Notes: generated by a model from the letters alone, not told the origin. Counted from the stretch's first letter, positions 16,005 to 25,036 are shown. The stretch: DNA of 64,000 nt from Kitasatospora aureofaciens (GCA_000720845.1 JODU01000009.1:1-64000); one strand, 5' to 3'. Numbers and translations: made by a program.

Positions 16005-17129
16005 ATGAGGACCACCGTGGGCTGGCAGGCGGGGACCCCGGACGGAGCGACGCCGACGCCGAATCCGACGCCGATCCCGACGCTGCGCCGGACGCCGCTG
16101 CAACGGCGCGACCTGCGCCCCGACGACATCGCCGTCCGGGTCGACTACTGCGGCGTCTGCCACACCGACCTGCACGTCCTTCGGGCCGGGGCCACCGACG
16201 GGAAGGGCCCGGAGCCCCTCGTCCCGGGGCACGAGTTCACGGGAGTGGTGACCGAGACCGGCGCCGCGGTCACCCGCTTCCGGGCCGGGGACCCGGTCGC
16301 GGTCGGCAACATCGTCGACTCCTGCGGCGCGTGCGCCATGTGCCGGATCGGCCAGGAGAACTTCTGCCACACCTTCCCCACCCTGACCTACGGCGGCACC
16401 GACCGCGTCGACGGCTCGACCACCCTCGGCGGTTACAGCCGCGAGTACGTGCTCGGTGAACGGTTCGCGTACGCCCTCCCCGCAGGCCTGGACCCGGCGG
16501 CCGCGGCACCGCTCCTGTGCGCCGGGATCACCGTCTGGGAGCCCCTGCGCGCCCTCGGCGCCGGACCCGGCACCAGCGTCGCCGTGGCCGGTCTCGGCGG
16601 CCTCGGCCACCTCGCCGTGAAGTTCGCCGTCGCCCTCGGTGCCGACACCTCGGTGATCAGCCGGTCGCCGGGCAAGGCGGAGGACGCCCGCCGCCTGGGC
16701 GCCCGCGGGTTCGTCGTCTCGACGGACCCCGAGCAGCTGGCCGCCGCCCGCGACCGCTTCGACATCGTCATCGACACCGTCTCCGCCCCGCACGACCTCG
16801 GCGCCTACCTCCGCCTGGTCGCCCTGGACGGCACGCTCAGCCACCTCGGACACCTCGGACCGGTCACCGTGGAGACCCTCGACCTGCTCATCGGCCGCAA
16901 GAAGCTCAGCTCCGCGGGCAGCGGCGGCCGCAAGGAGACCGCCGGGATGCTGGCCTTCTGCGCCGCGCACGGCATCACCGCCGACATCGAACTCCTCCCC
17001 TCCGCGCGGGTGAACGAGGCCCTGGACCGCCTGGAGCGGGGCGACGTCCGCCACCGCTTCGTCCTCGACCTCTCCGACCTGGACCGGCCCGGCGACACGG
17101 CCCGACGGCACGGCCCGGCGGCCGGATAG
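16005..17129 (+). CDS. Zinc-dependent alcohol dehydrogenase (cinnamyl-alcohol/AdhA-like)
   Basis: A 374-residue MDR alcohol dehydrogenase. Catalytic zinc ligands lie in CGVCHTDLH and VPGHEFTGVV; the structural zinc cluster is CGACAMCRIGQENFC; the cofactor site is AGLGGLGHLAVKFA, predicting NADP(H) or NAD(H). This is the CAD/YahK group acting on aldehydes. An unusual proline/threonine tract (TPTPNPTPIPT) lies near residue 20. GGGGAG precedes the ATG. Two palindromes upstream and a divergent TetR gene suggest repression relieved by an aldehyde or related ligand. Confidence 0.92.
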   Translation: MRTTVGWQAGTPDGATPTPNPTPIPTLRRTPLQRRDLRPDDIAVRVDYCGVCHTDLHVLRAGATDGKGPEPLVPGHEFTGVVTETGAAVTRFRAGDPVAVGNIVDSCGACAMCRIGQENFCHTFPTLTYGGTDRVDGSTTLGGYSREYVLGERFAYALPAGLDPAAAAPLLCAGITVWEPLRALGAGPGTSVAVAGLGGLGHLAVKFAVALGADTSVISRSPGKAEDARRLGARGFVVSTDPEQLAAARDRFDIVIDTVSAPHDLGAYLRLVALDGTLSHLGHLGPVTVETLDLLIGRKKLSSAGSGGRKETAGMLAFCAAHGITADIELLPSARVNEALDRLERGDVRHRFVLDLSDLDRPGDTARRHGPAAG

Positions 17130-17138
17130 GTTTCCCCC

Positions 17139-18110
17139 GTGATCCTGACCCCGCTGCCCCTCACCCCCGACCACGACATCCCGGGCCCGGTGCTCACCGA
17201 ACTCACCGCCCTCTACGCCTCCCACCGCGCCTTCCACGCGCTCAGCGGCGACTTCCCCGACCCGGACGACATCCGCCCGGAGCAGGTGGCGGCCGCGCTC
17301 GCCGGTGAACTGGCGCGGCCCGGCGCCGAGGTGCTGCTCGCCAGGGACGCGGGCCGGCCGGCCGGAATCGCGGTGACGCTGTCCCGGCACCCCGACCGGT
17401 CCGACCCGGACCCGTGGATCGGGCTGCTGATGGTGGACGCGGGACTGACGGGGCAGGGCCGCGGCAGACGGCTGGCGACCCTCGTCGAGGACCGCTTCCG
17501 CGCCGCGGGCCGCACCGCCGTACGGCTCGCCGTCCTCGACGGCAACACCGACGGGCTCGCCTTCTGGACCGCCCTCGGCTACACCGTCCTGGACCACCGC
17601 CGCGACCTCGGGGCCGACCGCCCGTGCACGGTGCTGCGCAAGGAACTGCCCAGCGACAAGCCGCGCACCCCGCGCCGCGCCGCCCGGGTCGCCGTGCTCG
17701 ACCCCGAGGGCGCGGTCCTCCTCCTGCGCTACGACAACGTCGAGGTCGGCGTGCACTGGGCGATGCCCGGCGGCGGCCTGGAAGCGGACGAGAGCCCCCG
17801 CGAGGGCGCCCTGCGCGAGGTGCGCGAGGAGACCGGCTGGACCGACCTGGAGCCGGGCCCCCTGCTCTGCACCTGGGAACACGACTTCACCCACCTGGGC
17901 GTCGGCCCCGTCCGCCAGTACGAGCACATCTACGTCGCCCACGGCCCCCGCCGCGAGCCCACCGGCCCCGACCTCGCCGCCGCCCACGCCGCGGACGGCA
18001 TCCTCACCTGGCGCTGGTGGAGCCGGGCCGAACTCGCCGAGGCGCCCGAGCCGCTCTGGCCCCCGGACCTGGCCCTGCTGCTCGACACCTTCGAGGGCCA
18101 CGAGGGGTGA
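17139..18110 (+). CDS. GNAT acetyltransferase-Nudix hydrolase fusion
   Basis: A 323-residue two-domain protein. Residues about 15-165 are a GNAT domain with the acetyl-CoA loop VDAGLTGQGRGRRLATL and DGLAFWTALGYTV. Residues about 180-320 are a Nudix domain: the box runs from GGGLEADESP through REVREETGW, matching GX5EX7REUXEEXGU. Both active sites look intact. The gene starts ten bases after the ADH stop and is probably co-transcribed. The joint activity suggests modification and hydrolysis of one nucleotide-linked metabolite, but the substrate is unknown. GTG start at 17139. Confidence 0.88.
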   Translation: MILTPLPLTPDHDIPGPVLTELTALYASHRAFHALSGDFPDPDDIRPEQVAAALAGELARPGAEVLLARDAGRPAGIAVTLSRHPDRSDPDPWIGLLMVDAGLTGQGRGRRLATLVEDRFRAAGRTAVRLAVLDGNTDGLAFWTALGYTVLDHRRDLGADRPCTVLRKELPSDKPRTPRRAARVAVLDPEGAVLLLRYDNVEVGVHWAMPGGGLEADESPREGALREVREETGWTDLEPGPLLCTWEHDFTHLGVGPVRQYEHIYVAHGPRREPTGPDLAAAHAADGILTWRWWSRAELAEAPEPLWPPDLALLLDTFEGHEG

Positions 18111-18131
18111 GCCCGCCGTGGGGGCGGCGCC

Positions 18132-19553
18132 TCAGCGGGAGTCCGGCCTGCCGTCCCCGCGCAGCCAGTGCGCCCAGATCCCCGAGAAGTCCTCGTCCGG
18201 CGCCGACTTCTCCACGTACGCCGTGAAGTCCCCGGTGTCCGCGTTGCCGTGGCGGTGGGCGGCGGCCCAGCCGTGCAGCAGGTCCCAGAAGGCGTCGTCG
18301 CCGACCGTCTCGCGGATCTTGTGCAGCACCATCGCGCCCCGCTGGTAGACCGGGCTCTCGGAGATGTGTGCCGCGTCGGGCGGGTCCGCGGGCGGGAACG
18401 CCCAGACCGAGTCGTTCGCGTCCTCGTCCTCGTAGTACGTCCCGTCGTACAGCGCCTCGAAGGTCTCCTGGGCGGTGTCGCCGCCGTGGTCCTCCTCCCA
18501 CAGCCACTCCGCGTAGGTGGCGAAGCCCTCGTTGAGCCACATGTCCCGCCAGGTCTTCGGGCTGACCGAGTTCCCGTACCACTGGTGGGCGAGTTCGTGG
18601 ACGAGCAGGACGGTGTCGGGCGCGCCGGGGAAGTAGGGCCGGTTCTGGGTCTCCAGGGCGTACCCGGCGTCCTCGTCGCGGTCGACGATCGCGCCGGTGG
18701 AGGAGAAGGGGTAGGGGCCGAAGTTCTCCCGGGCCCAGTCCATGATCTCGGGGATCCGCTTCAGGATCTTCCGGCTCGCGTCGGCCTGGGTCGGGTCGAC
18801 GGCCGTGTACACCGGCAGGCCGTCGTCCGTGGTGGAGCGGTCGGTCTCCCACTCGCCGACGGCGACGGTGACGACATGGCTCGCCACCGGCTCGGCGGTG
18901 TGCCAGGTGAACGTCGTACGGCCGTCCCGGGTCCGCTCGTCGCGCAACTCGCCGTTGGAGACCACGCCGAGGCCCTTCGGCACGGTCATCGCGAGGTCGT
19001 ACGTCGCCTTGTCGGAGGGGTGATGGCTGCCGGGGAACCAGGCCATCGAGCCCGTCGGTTCACCCAGTCCGACCGCGCCGTCGGCGGTGGGCAGCCAGCC
19101 CTCCTCGGAGTCGTCGGGGTCGGTGATCGTCTCCGGTTCGCCCGAGTACCGGACGGTCACGCGGAACGTCTCCCCGTCGTTCAGTTCCTCGGCCGGGCGG
19201 ACGGTCAGTTCCTGTCCGGCCCGGTTGAAGCGGGCGTCCCGGCCCTCGACCGTGACCTTCTCGACGTCCAGGCCCTTGAGGTCGAGGTCGAAGGCGGACA
19301 GGTCCCGCGTCGCGCGGGCGGTGATCGTCGCGCTGCCGCTGAGGTGCCCGGCCTCGGCGTCGGTGGCGGGGTCGTAGTCCAGGGCCAGGTCGTAGTGGCC
19401 GATGTCGTAGCCGCCGTTGCCCGCCTTGGGGAAGTACGGGTCGCGCACGCCCGAGCCGCCGGGGGTGCCGTCGACCGCGCCACCGCCACTGCACGCCGCT
19501 AGGGCGAGGACGGTGGCGGTGGCTGCGAGCAGACGGGGGGTGGGTGTGCGCAC
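18132..19553 (-). CDS. Lipoprotein M1-family zinc metallopeptidase
   Basis: A 473-residue secreted lipoprotein: signal peptide with lipobox LALAAC (cysteine at 21), an N-terminal aminopeptidase-N-like beta domain, then the catalytic HELAHQWYGN and downstream NEGFATY zinc ligand set. The usual substrate-binding GAMEN segment is replaced by YALETQNRPYF, which is seen in short actinobacterial M1 proteins. It lacks the C-terminal helical domain, so it is a minimal M1 enzyme. A parS-like palindrome lies 18 bases before its GTG start. Confidence 0.92.
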   Translation of the reverse strand: MRTPTPRLLAATATVLALAACSGGGAVDGTPGGSGVRDPYFPKAGNGGYDIGHYDLALDYDPATDAEAGHLSGSATITARATRDLSAFDLDLKGLDVEKVTVEGRDARFNRAGQELTVRPAEELNDGETFRVTVRYSGEPETITDPDDSEEGWLPTADGAVGLGEPTGSMAWFPGSHHPSDKATYDLAMTVPKGLGVVSNGELRDERTRDGRTTFTWHTAEPVASHVVTVAVGEWETDRSTTDDGLPVYTAVDPTQADASRKILKRIPEIMDWARENFGPYPFSSTGAIVDRDEDAGYALETQNRPYFPGAPDTVLLVHELAHQWYGNSVSPKTWRDMWLNEGFATYAEWLWEEDHGGDTAQETFEALYDGTYYEDEDANDSVWAFPPADPPDAAHISESPVYQRGAMVLHKIRETVGDDAFWDLLHGWAAAHRHGNADTGDFTAYVEKSAPDEDFSGIWAHWLRGDGRPDSR

Positions 19554-19568
19554 GACGTGATCCTATGG

Positions 19569-19588
19569 GGCGTTTCACGTGAAACGCC
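19569..19588. other. parS: parS-like chromosome partition site
   Basis: The 20-base perfect palindrome GGCGTTTCACGTGAAACGCC contains GTTTCACGTGAAAC (19572-19585), the 14-base core bound by ParB. It is an exact match to the core as I know it. It lies in the leader region of the M1 peptidase gene, outside coding sequence. Confidence 0.85.
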
Positions 19589-19654
19589 TGTCGGGACCGC
19601 TTGTTGGGGCCGCCTGCTGGGACCGGCCGCGAGCCGCCGGCCGCCGTCCTCGGG

Positions 19655-20224
19655 TCAGTTCAGCGCCGCCGCACCGGCCTGGGCGAACTTCTCGTCCAGG
19701 GTGCCGGACGGCGCCCCCGCGACACCGATACCGGCGATCGGCGCCTTGTCCGCGGTGACCGGGACGCCGCCGCCCAGGAACAGGGTGCCCGGGATGTCCT
19801 TCAGGTTCGGGGCGTTCTCCAGCCGGCCCTCCAGCTCGCTGGTCGGGGCGTTCCAGGAGACGGCCGTGTACGCCTTCTTCTCCGCCGACTCGTAGGACTG
19901 CGGGCCGGCGCCGTCACCGCGCATCGTGAGGATCGTGTTGCCGTTGCGGTCGACGACCGCGACCGTGACCCGCTGGCCCTCCTTCTTCGCGGCCTTCAGG
20001 GCGGCCTGCGCGGCCTCCGTGGCGGCGTCGATCGTCAGGTGCGTGGAGGTGGTGGTGTCGCGCTTGCCGGCCGCGGCGGCGGGAGCGGCGGAGACCGCGG
20101 AGTCCTGGGCTGCCCCGGGCGCCGAGGCGTTGGCGGCCACCGTGCCGAAGGTGCCGGCGGCGACGGCGGCGAGCACGGCGCCGCCGGTGGCGATGCGGGC
20201 GCGACGGGAGAGGGTCTTCTTCAT
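19655..20224 (-). CDS. Secreted GlcG/HbpS-like (DUF336) protein
   Basis: A 189-residue protein with an N-terminal signal peptide (MKKTLSRRARIATGGAVLAA, cleavage likely after ANASA). The mature part is the GlcG/HbpS fold (ThTIDAATEAAQAALKAAKK, VAVVDRNGNTIL, GGGVPVTADKAPIAGIGVAG). Family members bind haem or small ligands; HbpS in Streptomyces senses redox with a two-component system. A two-component pair is transcribed divergently from 20477, making a similar sensory arrangement possible. GGAGGAG precedes the ATG. Confidence 0.85.
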   Translation of the reverse strand: MKKTLSRRARIATGGAVLAAVAAGTFGTVAANASAPGAAQDSAVSAAPAAAAGKRDTTTSTHLTIDAATEAAQAALKAAKKEGQRVTVAVVDRNGNTILTMRGDGAGPQSYESAEKKAYTAVSWNAPTSELEGRLENAPNLKDIPGTLFLGGGVPVTADKAPIAGIGVAGAPSGTLDEKFAQAGAAALN

Positions 20225-20476
20225 GGTGGTCTGCTCCTCCGGGTGGGGGCGGTCGGGTTCGTGCTCTCCACTCTCCGGCCCGCACCGGGGGCGCACGGTC
20301 GCCGTTCCGGCTGTTCGTGGGCGACGGAACGGGCGACGGCCGGGTCGTCCGATCGGTTGACCCACGAGGCGTCCGAAGAGGGCACCATGGGAGTGTTCGC
20401 GCAGCTCAGCGGTCATCTGCGGCACGTTGGACGAACAGCGCGGCAGGAGAGACCGGCGGAAGGAGGCGGGTGACGG

Positions 20477-21730
20477 ATGCCGAAGCCGTACGACCACCCG
20501 GACACCCGGTGGCTCGGGGCCGTCATGCACGTGGCGTTCTTCCTGCTGCTCGGCGGTGCCCTGGCCCGCTTCCTGCTGCGCCACCCCGGAGAGCCCCGCA
20601 CCCCGTGGATCCTCGCCCTGTCCCTCGCCCTCGCCGTGCTGCACCTGCTCGGGCCCGTCCTGAGCGGGCCCGGGCCGTCCGGTCCCGCCGTGCCGCCCGC
20701 CCGGCGGCGCCTGGCCTGGCTGGGCCTGGTCGTCGTGGTGTGGATGGTGCTGGTCGTGCTGGCGCCCAGCTTCGCCTGGTGCGCGGTGCCCCTCTTCTAC
20801 ACCGGCCTGCGCACCCTGCCCGCCCGGGCGGCGCTCGTCCTGGTCACCGTCCTGACGGTGTTCGTCGTCGCCGCGCAGCTGCGGCTGGCCGGCGGCTTCG
20901 ACCCCAACCTGCTGCTCGCCCCGCCCGCCGTCGCCGCCATCGCCGCGGCCGTGTTCCTGCACACCGAGCGGCAGGCGGCCCGGCAGCGCGCGCTGATCGA
21001 CGACCTGATCCGCACCCGCCGCGAACTCGCCGCCTCCGAACGCCGCGAGGGCACCCTCGCCGAGCGCCAGCGGCTGTCCATGGAGATCCACGACAGCCTC
21101 GCCCAGGGCCTGTCCAGCCAGCGGATGCTGCTCCAGGCCGCCGAGCGGGTCTGGGAGGCCGACCCGGCCAAGGCCCGCACCCACGTCCGGGGCGCCGCCT
21201 CCGTCGCCGAGCACAACCTGGCCGAGGCCCGCCGCTTCGTCCACGACCTGGCCCCGGCCGACCTCGCTCGCGGCGGCGGCCTGGAGGCCGCGCTCCGGTC
21301 CCTGGCCGCCCGGGAGTCCGGCGACCACCTCACCGTCCGCGTCCACGTCGACGACGGCGCCCGCGTCCCGCCGCTGCCCGACCGCGTCCAGTCGGCCCTG
21401 CTGCGCATCGCCCAGGGCGCGCTGGCCAACGTCCGGGAGCACGCGGGCGCGTCCACCGCCGCGCTCAGCCTCACCCTCCTCGACGACGAGGTCGTCCTGG
21501 ACGTCACCGACGACGGGCACGGCTTCGACCCGGCGGAGCCGTCCGACGCCCCCGCCGGGCTGCGCGGACACGGACTGCCCGCCATGCACGCCCGGTTGCG
21601 CCAGCTGGGCGGCACCCTGACCGTCGAGTCCGCGCCCGGCGAGGGCACCGCGCTGTCCGCCGCCGTCCCCCTGGACCCGCCCCGGACCGACCCGGCGGCT
21701 CCGGCCGACCCGCAGGAGGCACCCCGATGA
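20477..21730 (+). CDS. NarL-type sensor histidine kinase
   Basis: A 417-residue kinase with four to six membrane segments in the first 160 residues, then a HisKA_3 dimerisation domain with the phospho-acceptor in SMEIHDSLAQGLSSQ (His near 205), and an HATPase_c domain (N box ANVREHAGAS, G boxes DDGHGF and GLRGHGLPAMHARL). The stop overlaps the start of the response regulator (ATGA), so the two form one cognate pair. No large extracellular sensor domain is present; input is probably through the membrane region or a partner such as the divergent GlcG-like protein. Confidence 0.93.
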   Translation: MPKPYDHPDTRWLGAVMHVAFFLLLGGALARFLLRHPGEPRTPWILALSLALAVLHLLGPVLSGPGPSGPAVPPARRRLAWLGLVVVVWMVLVVLAPSFAWCAVPLFYTGLRTLPARAALVLVTVLTVFVVAAQLRLAGGFDPNLLLAPPAVAAIAAAVFLHTERQAARQRALIDDLIRTRRELAASERREGTLAERQRLSMEIHDSLAQGLSSQRMLLQAAERVWEADPAKARTHVRGAASVAEHNLAEARRFVHDLAPADLARGGGLEAALRSLAARESGDHLTVRVHVDDGARVPPLPDRVQSALLRIAQGALANVREHAGASTAALSLTLLDDEVVLDVTDDGHGFDPAEPSDAPAGLRGHGLPAMHARLRQLGGTLTVESAPGEGTALSAAVPLDPPRTDPAAPADPQEAPR

Positions 21731-22380
21731 CCGACCCGGCAGACGGCGGGCCCGCCCCCGTGCGCATCCTGGTCTGCGACGACCACGTCGTCGTACGCGC
21801 CGGGCTGCTCGCCCTGCTCGACAGCGCCCCCGGCATCGAGGTGGCCGGTGAGGCGGGCACCGGCGAGGAGGCCCTCGCGCTGGCCGCACGGCTGGCGCCG
21901 GACGTGGTCCTGATGGATCTTCAGCTCGGCGCGGGCATCGACGGCGTGGAGACCACCCGCCGCCTCACCACGGGCTCCGGCCGCACACCGCACGTCCTCG
22001 TACTGACGACCTACGACACCGACGCCGACATCACCCGCGCCATCGAGGCGGGCGCGACCGGCTACCTGCTCAAGGCCGAACGCCCCGAGGAACTGTTCGC
22101 CGCCATCCACGCCGCCGCCGAGGGCCGTACGGCTCTGTCCGGGCCGGTCGCGGGCCGGGTCATGGCCAACCTGCGCAGGCCGCGCCCCGCCCTCACCGAC
22201 CGCGAGCGCGACATCCTGGCCCAGCTCGCCACCGGTCTCGGCAACCGGGAGATCGCCCGCGCCCTGTTCATCAGCGAGGCCACGGTGAAGACGCATCTGC
22301 GCCGCATCTACGACAAGCTCGGCGTCGACACCCGCGCGGGCGCGGTCGCGGTGGCCAAGGAGCAGCGCCTGCTGCCCTGA
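21727..22380 (+). CDS. NarL/LuxR-family response regulator
   Basis: A 217-residue regulator with a complete receiver: acidic pair in CDDH, phospho-acceptor Asp64 in VLMDLQL, threonine in LTTYD and lysine in YLLKAE. The LuxR HTH is LTDRERDILAQLATGLGNRE followed by SEATVKTHLRRIYDKLGV. It is coupled to the kinase by a four-base overlap and ends before a strong terminator shared with the convergent terD-like gene. Confidence 0.95.
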   Translation: MTDPADGGPAPVRILVCDDHVVVRAGLLALLDSAPGIEVAGEAGTGEEALALAARLAPDVVLMDLQLGAGIDGVETTRRLTTGSGRTPHVLVLTTYDTDADITRAIEAGATGYLLKAERPEELFAAIHAAAEGRTALSGPVAGRVMANLRRPRPALTDRERDILAQLATGLGNREIARALFISEATVKTHLRRIYDKLGVDTRAGAVAVAKEQRLLP

Positions 22381-22423
22381 CACCCCGGCCCCCGCCCCCG
22401 CGCCGTCCCGTCGACTCGGACGC

Positions 22424-22459
22424 CGAAGGCCCCCCGGCCGGACGTCCGGGGGGCCTTCG
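22424..22459. terminator. Bidirectional intrinsic terminator-like hairpin
   Basis: Perfect 14-bp arms CGAAGGCCCCCCGG and CCGGGGGGCCTTCG around an eight-base loop, between the convergent response regulator and TerD-family genes. Confidence 0.85.
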
Positions 22460-22483
22460 TACGGATGGCACGGGCGGTGAACG

Positions 22484-23059
22484 TCAGACGTTCACGCCGA
22501 AGTCCTGGGCGATGCCCACCAGGCCCGAGGCGTAGCCCTGGCCGACGGCGCGGAACTTCCACTCGGCGCCGTTGCGGTACAGCTCGCCGAAGACCATGGC
22601 GGTCTCGGTGGCCGCGTCCTCGGACAGGTCGTAGCGGGCGATCTCGGCGCCGCCGGCCTGGTTGAGGATGCGGATGTAGGCGTTGCGCACCTGGCCGAAG
22701 TTCTGCGAGCGGTTCTCCGCGTCGTAGATCGAGACCGGGAAGACGATCTTCTCGATGTCGGCCGGCAGACCGGCCAGGTTGACGTTGATCGCCTCGTCGT
22801 CGCCGGCGCCCTCGCCGGTGCGGTTGTCACCGGTGTGGACGATGGTGTTGTCCGGCGTCTGCTTGTTGTTGAAGAAGACGAAGTGGGCGTCGGAATAGAC
22901 CTTGCCCTGGGTGTTGACCGCGATCGCGGAGGCGTCGAGGTCGAAGTCGGTGCCGGTGGTGGTGCGGACGTCCCAGCCGAGCCCCACGGTGACTTCGGTC
23001 AGGCCCGGAGCCTCCTTGGTGAGCGAGACGTTGCCACCCTTGGACAGGCTTACAGCCAT
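22484..23059 (-). CDS. TerD-family (tellurium-resistance/stress) calcium-binding protein
   Basis: A 191-residue protein starting MAVSLSKGGNVSLTKEAPGL, the canonical TerD N-terminus, with GLGWDV, DFDLDASAI and HTGDNRTGEGAGDDE acidic calcium-binding loops. Streptomyces have several TerD paralogues involved in stress and development rather than tellurite alone. It stands alone here, with no other ter genes. AAGGGA precedes the ATG. Confidence 0.95.
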   Translation of the reverse strand: MAVSLSKGGNVSLTKEAPGLTEVTVGLGWDVRTTTGTDFDLDASAIAVNTQGKVYSDAHFVFFNNKQTPDNTIVHTGDNRTGEGAGDDEAINVNLAGLPADIEKIVFPVSIYDAENRSQNFGQVRNAYIRILNQAGGAEIARYDLSEDAATETAMVFGELYRNGAEWKFRAVGQGYASGLVGIAQDFGVNV

Positions 23060-23253
23060 TGTTGGGAGTCCCTTCCCTCGTTTACGTACGGCAAGAAAGC
23101 TACAGCTACCACCATGAACGACGAGAGGGGTCCACAAGGTTCCACCTCTCTTTACTTTCTTTACCGAGGCCGAGGCCGAGGACCCGGCCCGGAAACCGGG
23201 AGCCGGACGGGTTCGGGATATTGGGATGACGCGGGCCGCTCGCGGGCGGGAAC

Positions 23254-23691
23254 ATGGAGGGCATGTCCGGTCCCCATGTCATCCGCGGCTCCGTCTGCCT
23301 GCCCGAGGCCGAGCTGGTCTGGCGTTTCTCGCGCTCCTCGGGGCCCGGCGGACAGCACGTCAACACCACGGACACGGCGGTGGAGCTGCGCTTCGACCTG
23401 GCGCGGACCGAGGCCCTGCCCGAGGTGTGGAAGCAGCGGGCGCTGGAGCGGCTGGCCGGGCGCCTGTCCGACGGGGTCGTCACCGTCCGCGCCTCCGAGC
23501 ACCGCTCCCAGTGGCGCAACCGCGAGACGGCCGCCGTACGCCTGGCCGCCCTCCTCGCCGAGGCCACCGCGCCCCCGCCCAGGCCCCGCAGGCCGACCCG
23601 CATCCCGCGCGGTATCAACGAGCGCCGGCTGCGGGAGAAGAAGCAGCGCTCGCAGACCAAGCGGGGGCGCTCCGCGCGGGACTGGGACTGA
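23254..23691 (+). CDS. arfB: ArfB-like peptidyl-tRNA hydrolase (release-factor domain I)
   Basis: A 145-residue protein with the catalytic GGQ loop in SSGPGGQHVNTTDTAVELRF and a basic C-terminal tail (REKKQRSQTKRGRS). This is the YaeJ/ArfB group that rescues ribosomes stalled on non-stop mRNA. The codon-recognition domains of real release factors are missing, as expected. A second ATG at 23263 is possible and would remove three residues. Divergent from terD-like gene. Confidence 0.9.
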   Translation: MEGMSGPHVIRGSVCLPEAELVWRFSRSSGPGGQHVNTTDTAVELRFDLARTEALPEVWKQRALERLAGRLSDGVVTVRASEHRSQWRNRETAAVRLAALLAEATAPPPRPRRPTRIPRGINERRLREKKQRSQTKRGRSARDWD

Positions 23692-23710
23692 CCGGGAGGA
23701 CCCCCGCGCC

Positions 23711-24181
23711 TCAGTCCAGCGCCAGCACGCCGACCGTCTCCTCCTCGGCCTTCTCCCCGTTCGGACGGAAGCCGAGTCCCAGGTAGAAGTTCTCGGGGCC
23801 GTTCTCGCCGGGGTGCCAGGTGACGAAGCACTCCGTGCCGCCGCGGCGCCGGATCTCGGCGGTCACCGACTCCACGGCGAAGCGGCCGTAGCCCCGGCCC
23901 TGCTCCCCGGCGGCGATGTTCAGCCGCCACAGGCCGGAGCGCAGCGCGCTGCCGTCGTCGTACCAGTCGATGCCGAAGAAGCCCATGAGGAAGCCGACGG
24001 GGCGATCGCCGTCGAGGATCAGGCGCGGCCAGGCCTTCTCGGGGTGGACGTAGGCCTCGGCGAGGGACTTCACCACCGGGGAGACGGCGAACTCCTGCTC
24101 GGGCCGCACCCGTATGGCGAGGGCGGCCTCGATGGTGGCGGGGGTGATCTTCTCCAGGCGGAGCGTGGTGCCGGTCGTCAT
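23711..24181 (-). CDS. GNAT-family N-acetyltransferase
   Basis: A 156-residue acetyltransferase of the SpeG/diamine type in outline: VGFLMGFFGIDWYDD, the acetyl-CoA loop AAGEQGRGYGRFAVESV and ENFYLGLGFRPNGE. The substrate is unknown; the acidic patch is compatible with a polyamine or other amine. It converges on arfB with 19 bases between stops. Confidence 0.88.
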   Translation of the reverse strand: MTTGTTLRLEKITPATIEAALAIRVRPEQEFAVSPVVKSLAEAYVHPEKAWPRLILDGDRPVGFLMGFFGIDWYDDGSALRSGLWRLNIAAGEQGRGYGRFAVESVTAEIRRRGGTECFVTWHPGENGPENFYLGLGFRPNGEKAEEETVGVLALD

Positions 24182-24259
24182 GCGCGCACCCTAGGTCGGC
24201 ACCCGCGCACCGGACGAGCCGTTTACCGCTCGGCCCGTCTGCCGCTCGGCCGTCACCGC

Positions 24260-24868
24260 TCAGCCCAGCTGCCGGTACCGCCCCCGGAAGTACGTCAGCG
24301 GCCCCCCGTCCGCGCTGGGCAGCGCGGCGGTCAGGACCCGGCCGATCACCAGGGTGTGGTCGCCGGCCGGCACCCGCTGCTCGGTGCGGCACTCCAGGGT
24401 CGCCAGGGCGCCGCCCGCCAGGGGAGCCCCGGTCGCCTCGCCGCGCACGTACGGGATGTCCGCGAACAGCAGGCGGTCGCTGACGCGGCCCTTCATCGCG
24501 AAGCGCCCCGCGATGTGCCGCTGGCTCTCGGTGAGGACGGAGACCGCCCACAGGGGCTGCTCGTCCAGCAGGTCGTCCATGCGGGAGCCCTCGCGCAGGC
24601 TGACCAGGACCAGCGGCGGGTCCAGGGACACCGACATGAAGGCGGTGGCCGTCATCCCGACGTCCTCGCCGTTTGGTGCTAGTGGGTCGTCGGGGTCCAG
24701 CGGCGGCTCCTGCGCGGTCACCAGGACCACGCCCGAGGCCAGCCGGGACATGGCGGCACGGAACTCCTCGTTGCTCACCCCCTCAGCATGCCCGGGAGCG
24801 GGCGAGGGCAACGGGGCCGCGGGGGCGGCGGGAGACCCGGGATACGTGAGAGACGGAGTGTTCGGCAC
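24260..24868 (-). CDS. Flavin reductase-like (FMN-binding split barrel) protein
   Basis: A 202-residue protein with the flavin-reductase fold: FRAAMSRLASGVVLVTA, GMTATAFMSVSLDPPLVLVSL and a C-terminal GGPLTYFRGRYRQLG. Members supply reduced FMN/FAD to monooxygenases or act on their own. The first 30 residues are a proline/alanine-rich tail. GTG at 24868 is preceded by AAGGGG. No monooxygenase partner is adjacent. Confidence 0.88.
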   Translation of the reverse strand: MPNTPSLTYPGSPAAPAAPLPSPAPGHAEGVSNEEFRAAMSRLASGVVLVTAQEPPLDPDDPLAPNGEDVGMTATAFMSVSLDPPLVLVSLREGSRMDDLLDEQPLWAVSVLTESQRHIAGRFAMKGRVSDRLLFADIPYVRGEATGAPLAGGALATLECRTEQRVPAGDHTLVIGRVLTAALPSADGGPLTYFRGRYRQLG

Positions 24869-25036
24869 CCCTTCACGCTAATCTCCGGGGCGTGGGCGGG
24901 GCATCGGACCCCGGTCCGAACCGGGACCTAGGACCACGGAAGGAGACGTGCGCATACCCCACAGACTTTGCGTTCGGTACACGCGCAGGGAACCCGTAGA
25001 AAACCCAGAAACCCCACTCAATTGTTCATGTTTTAC

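Noticed and set aside
22484..23059. Tellurite-resistance operon
   Set aside because: Only one TerD-type gene is present with no terB, terC or terZ neighbours, so a resistance operon is not supported.
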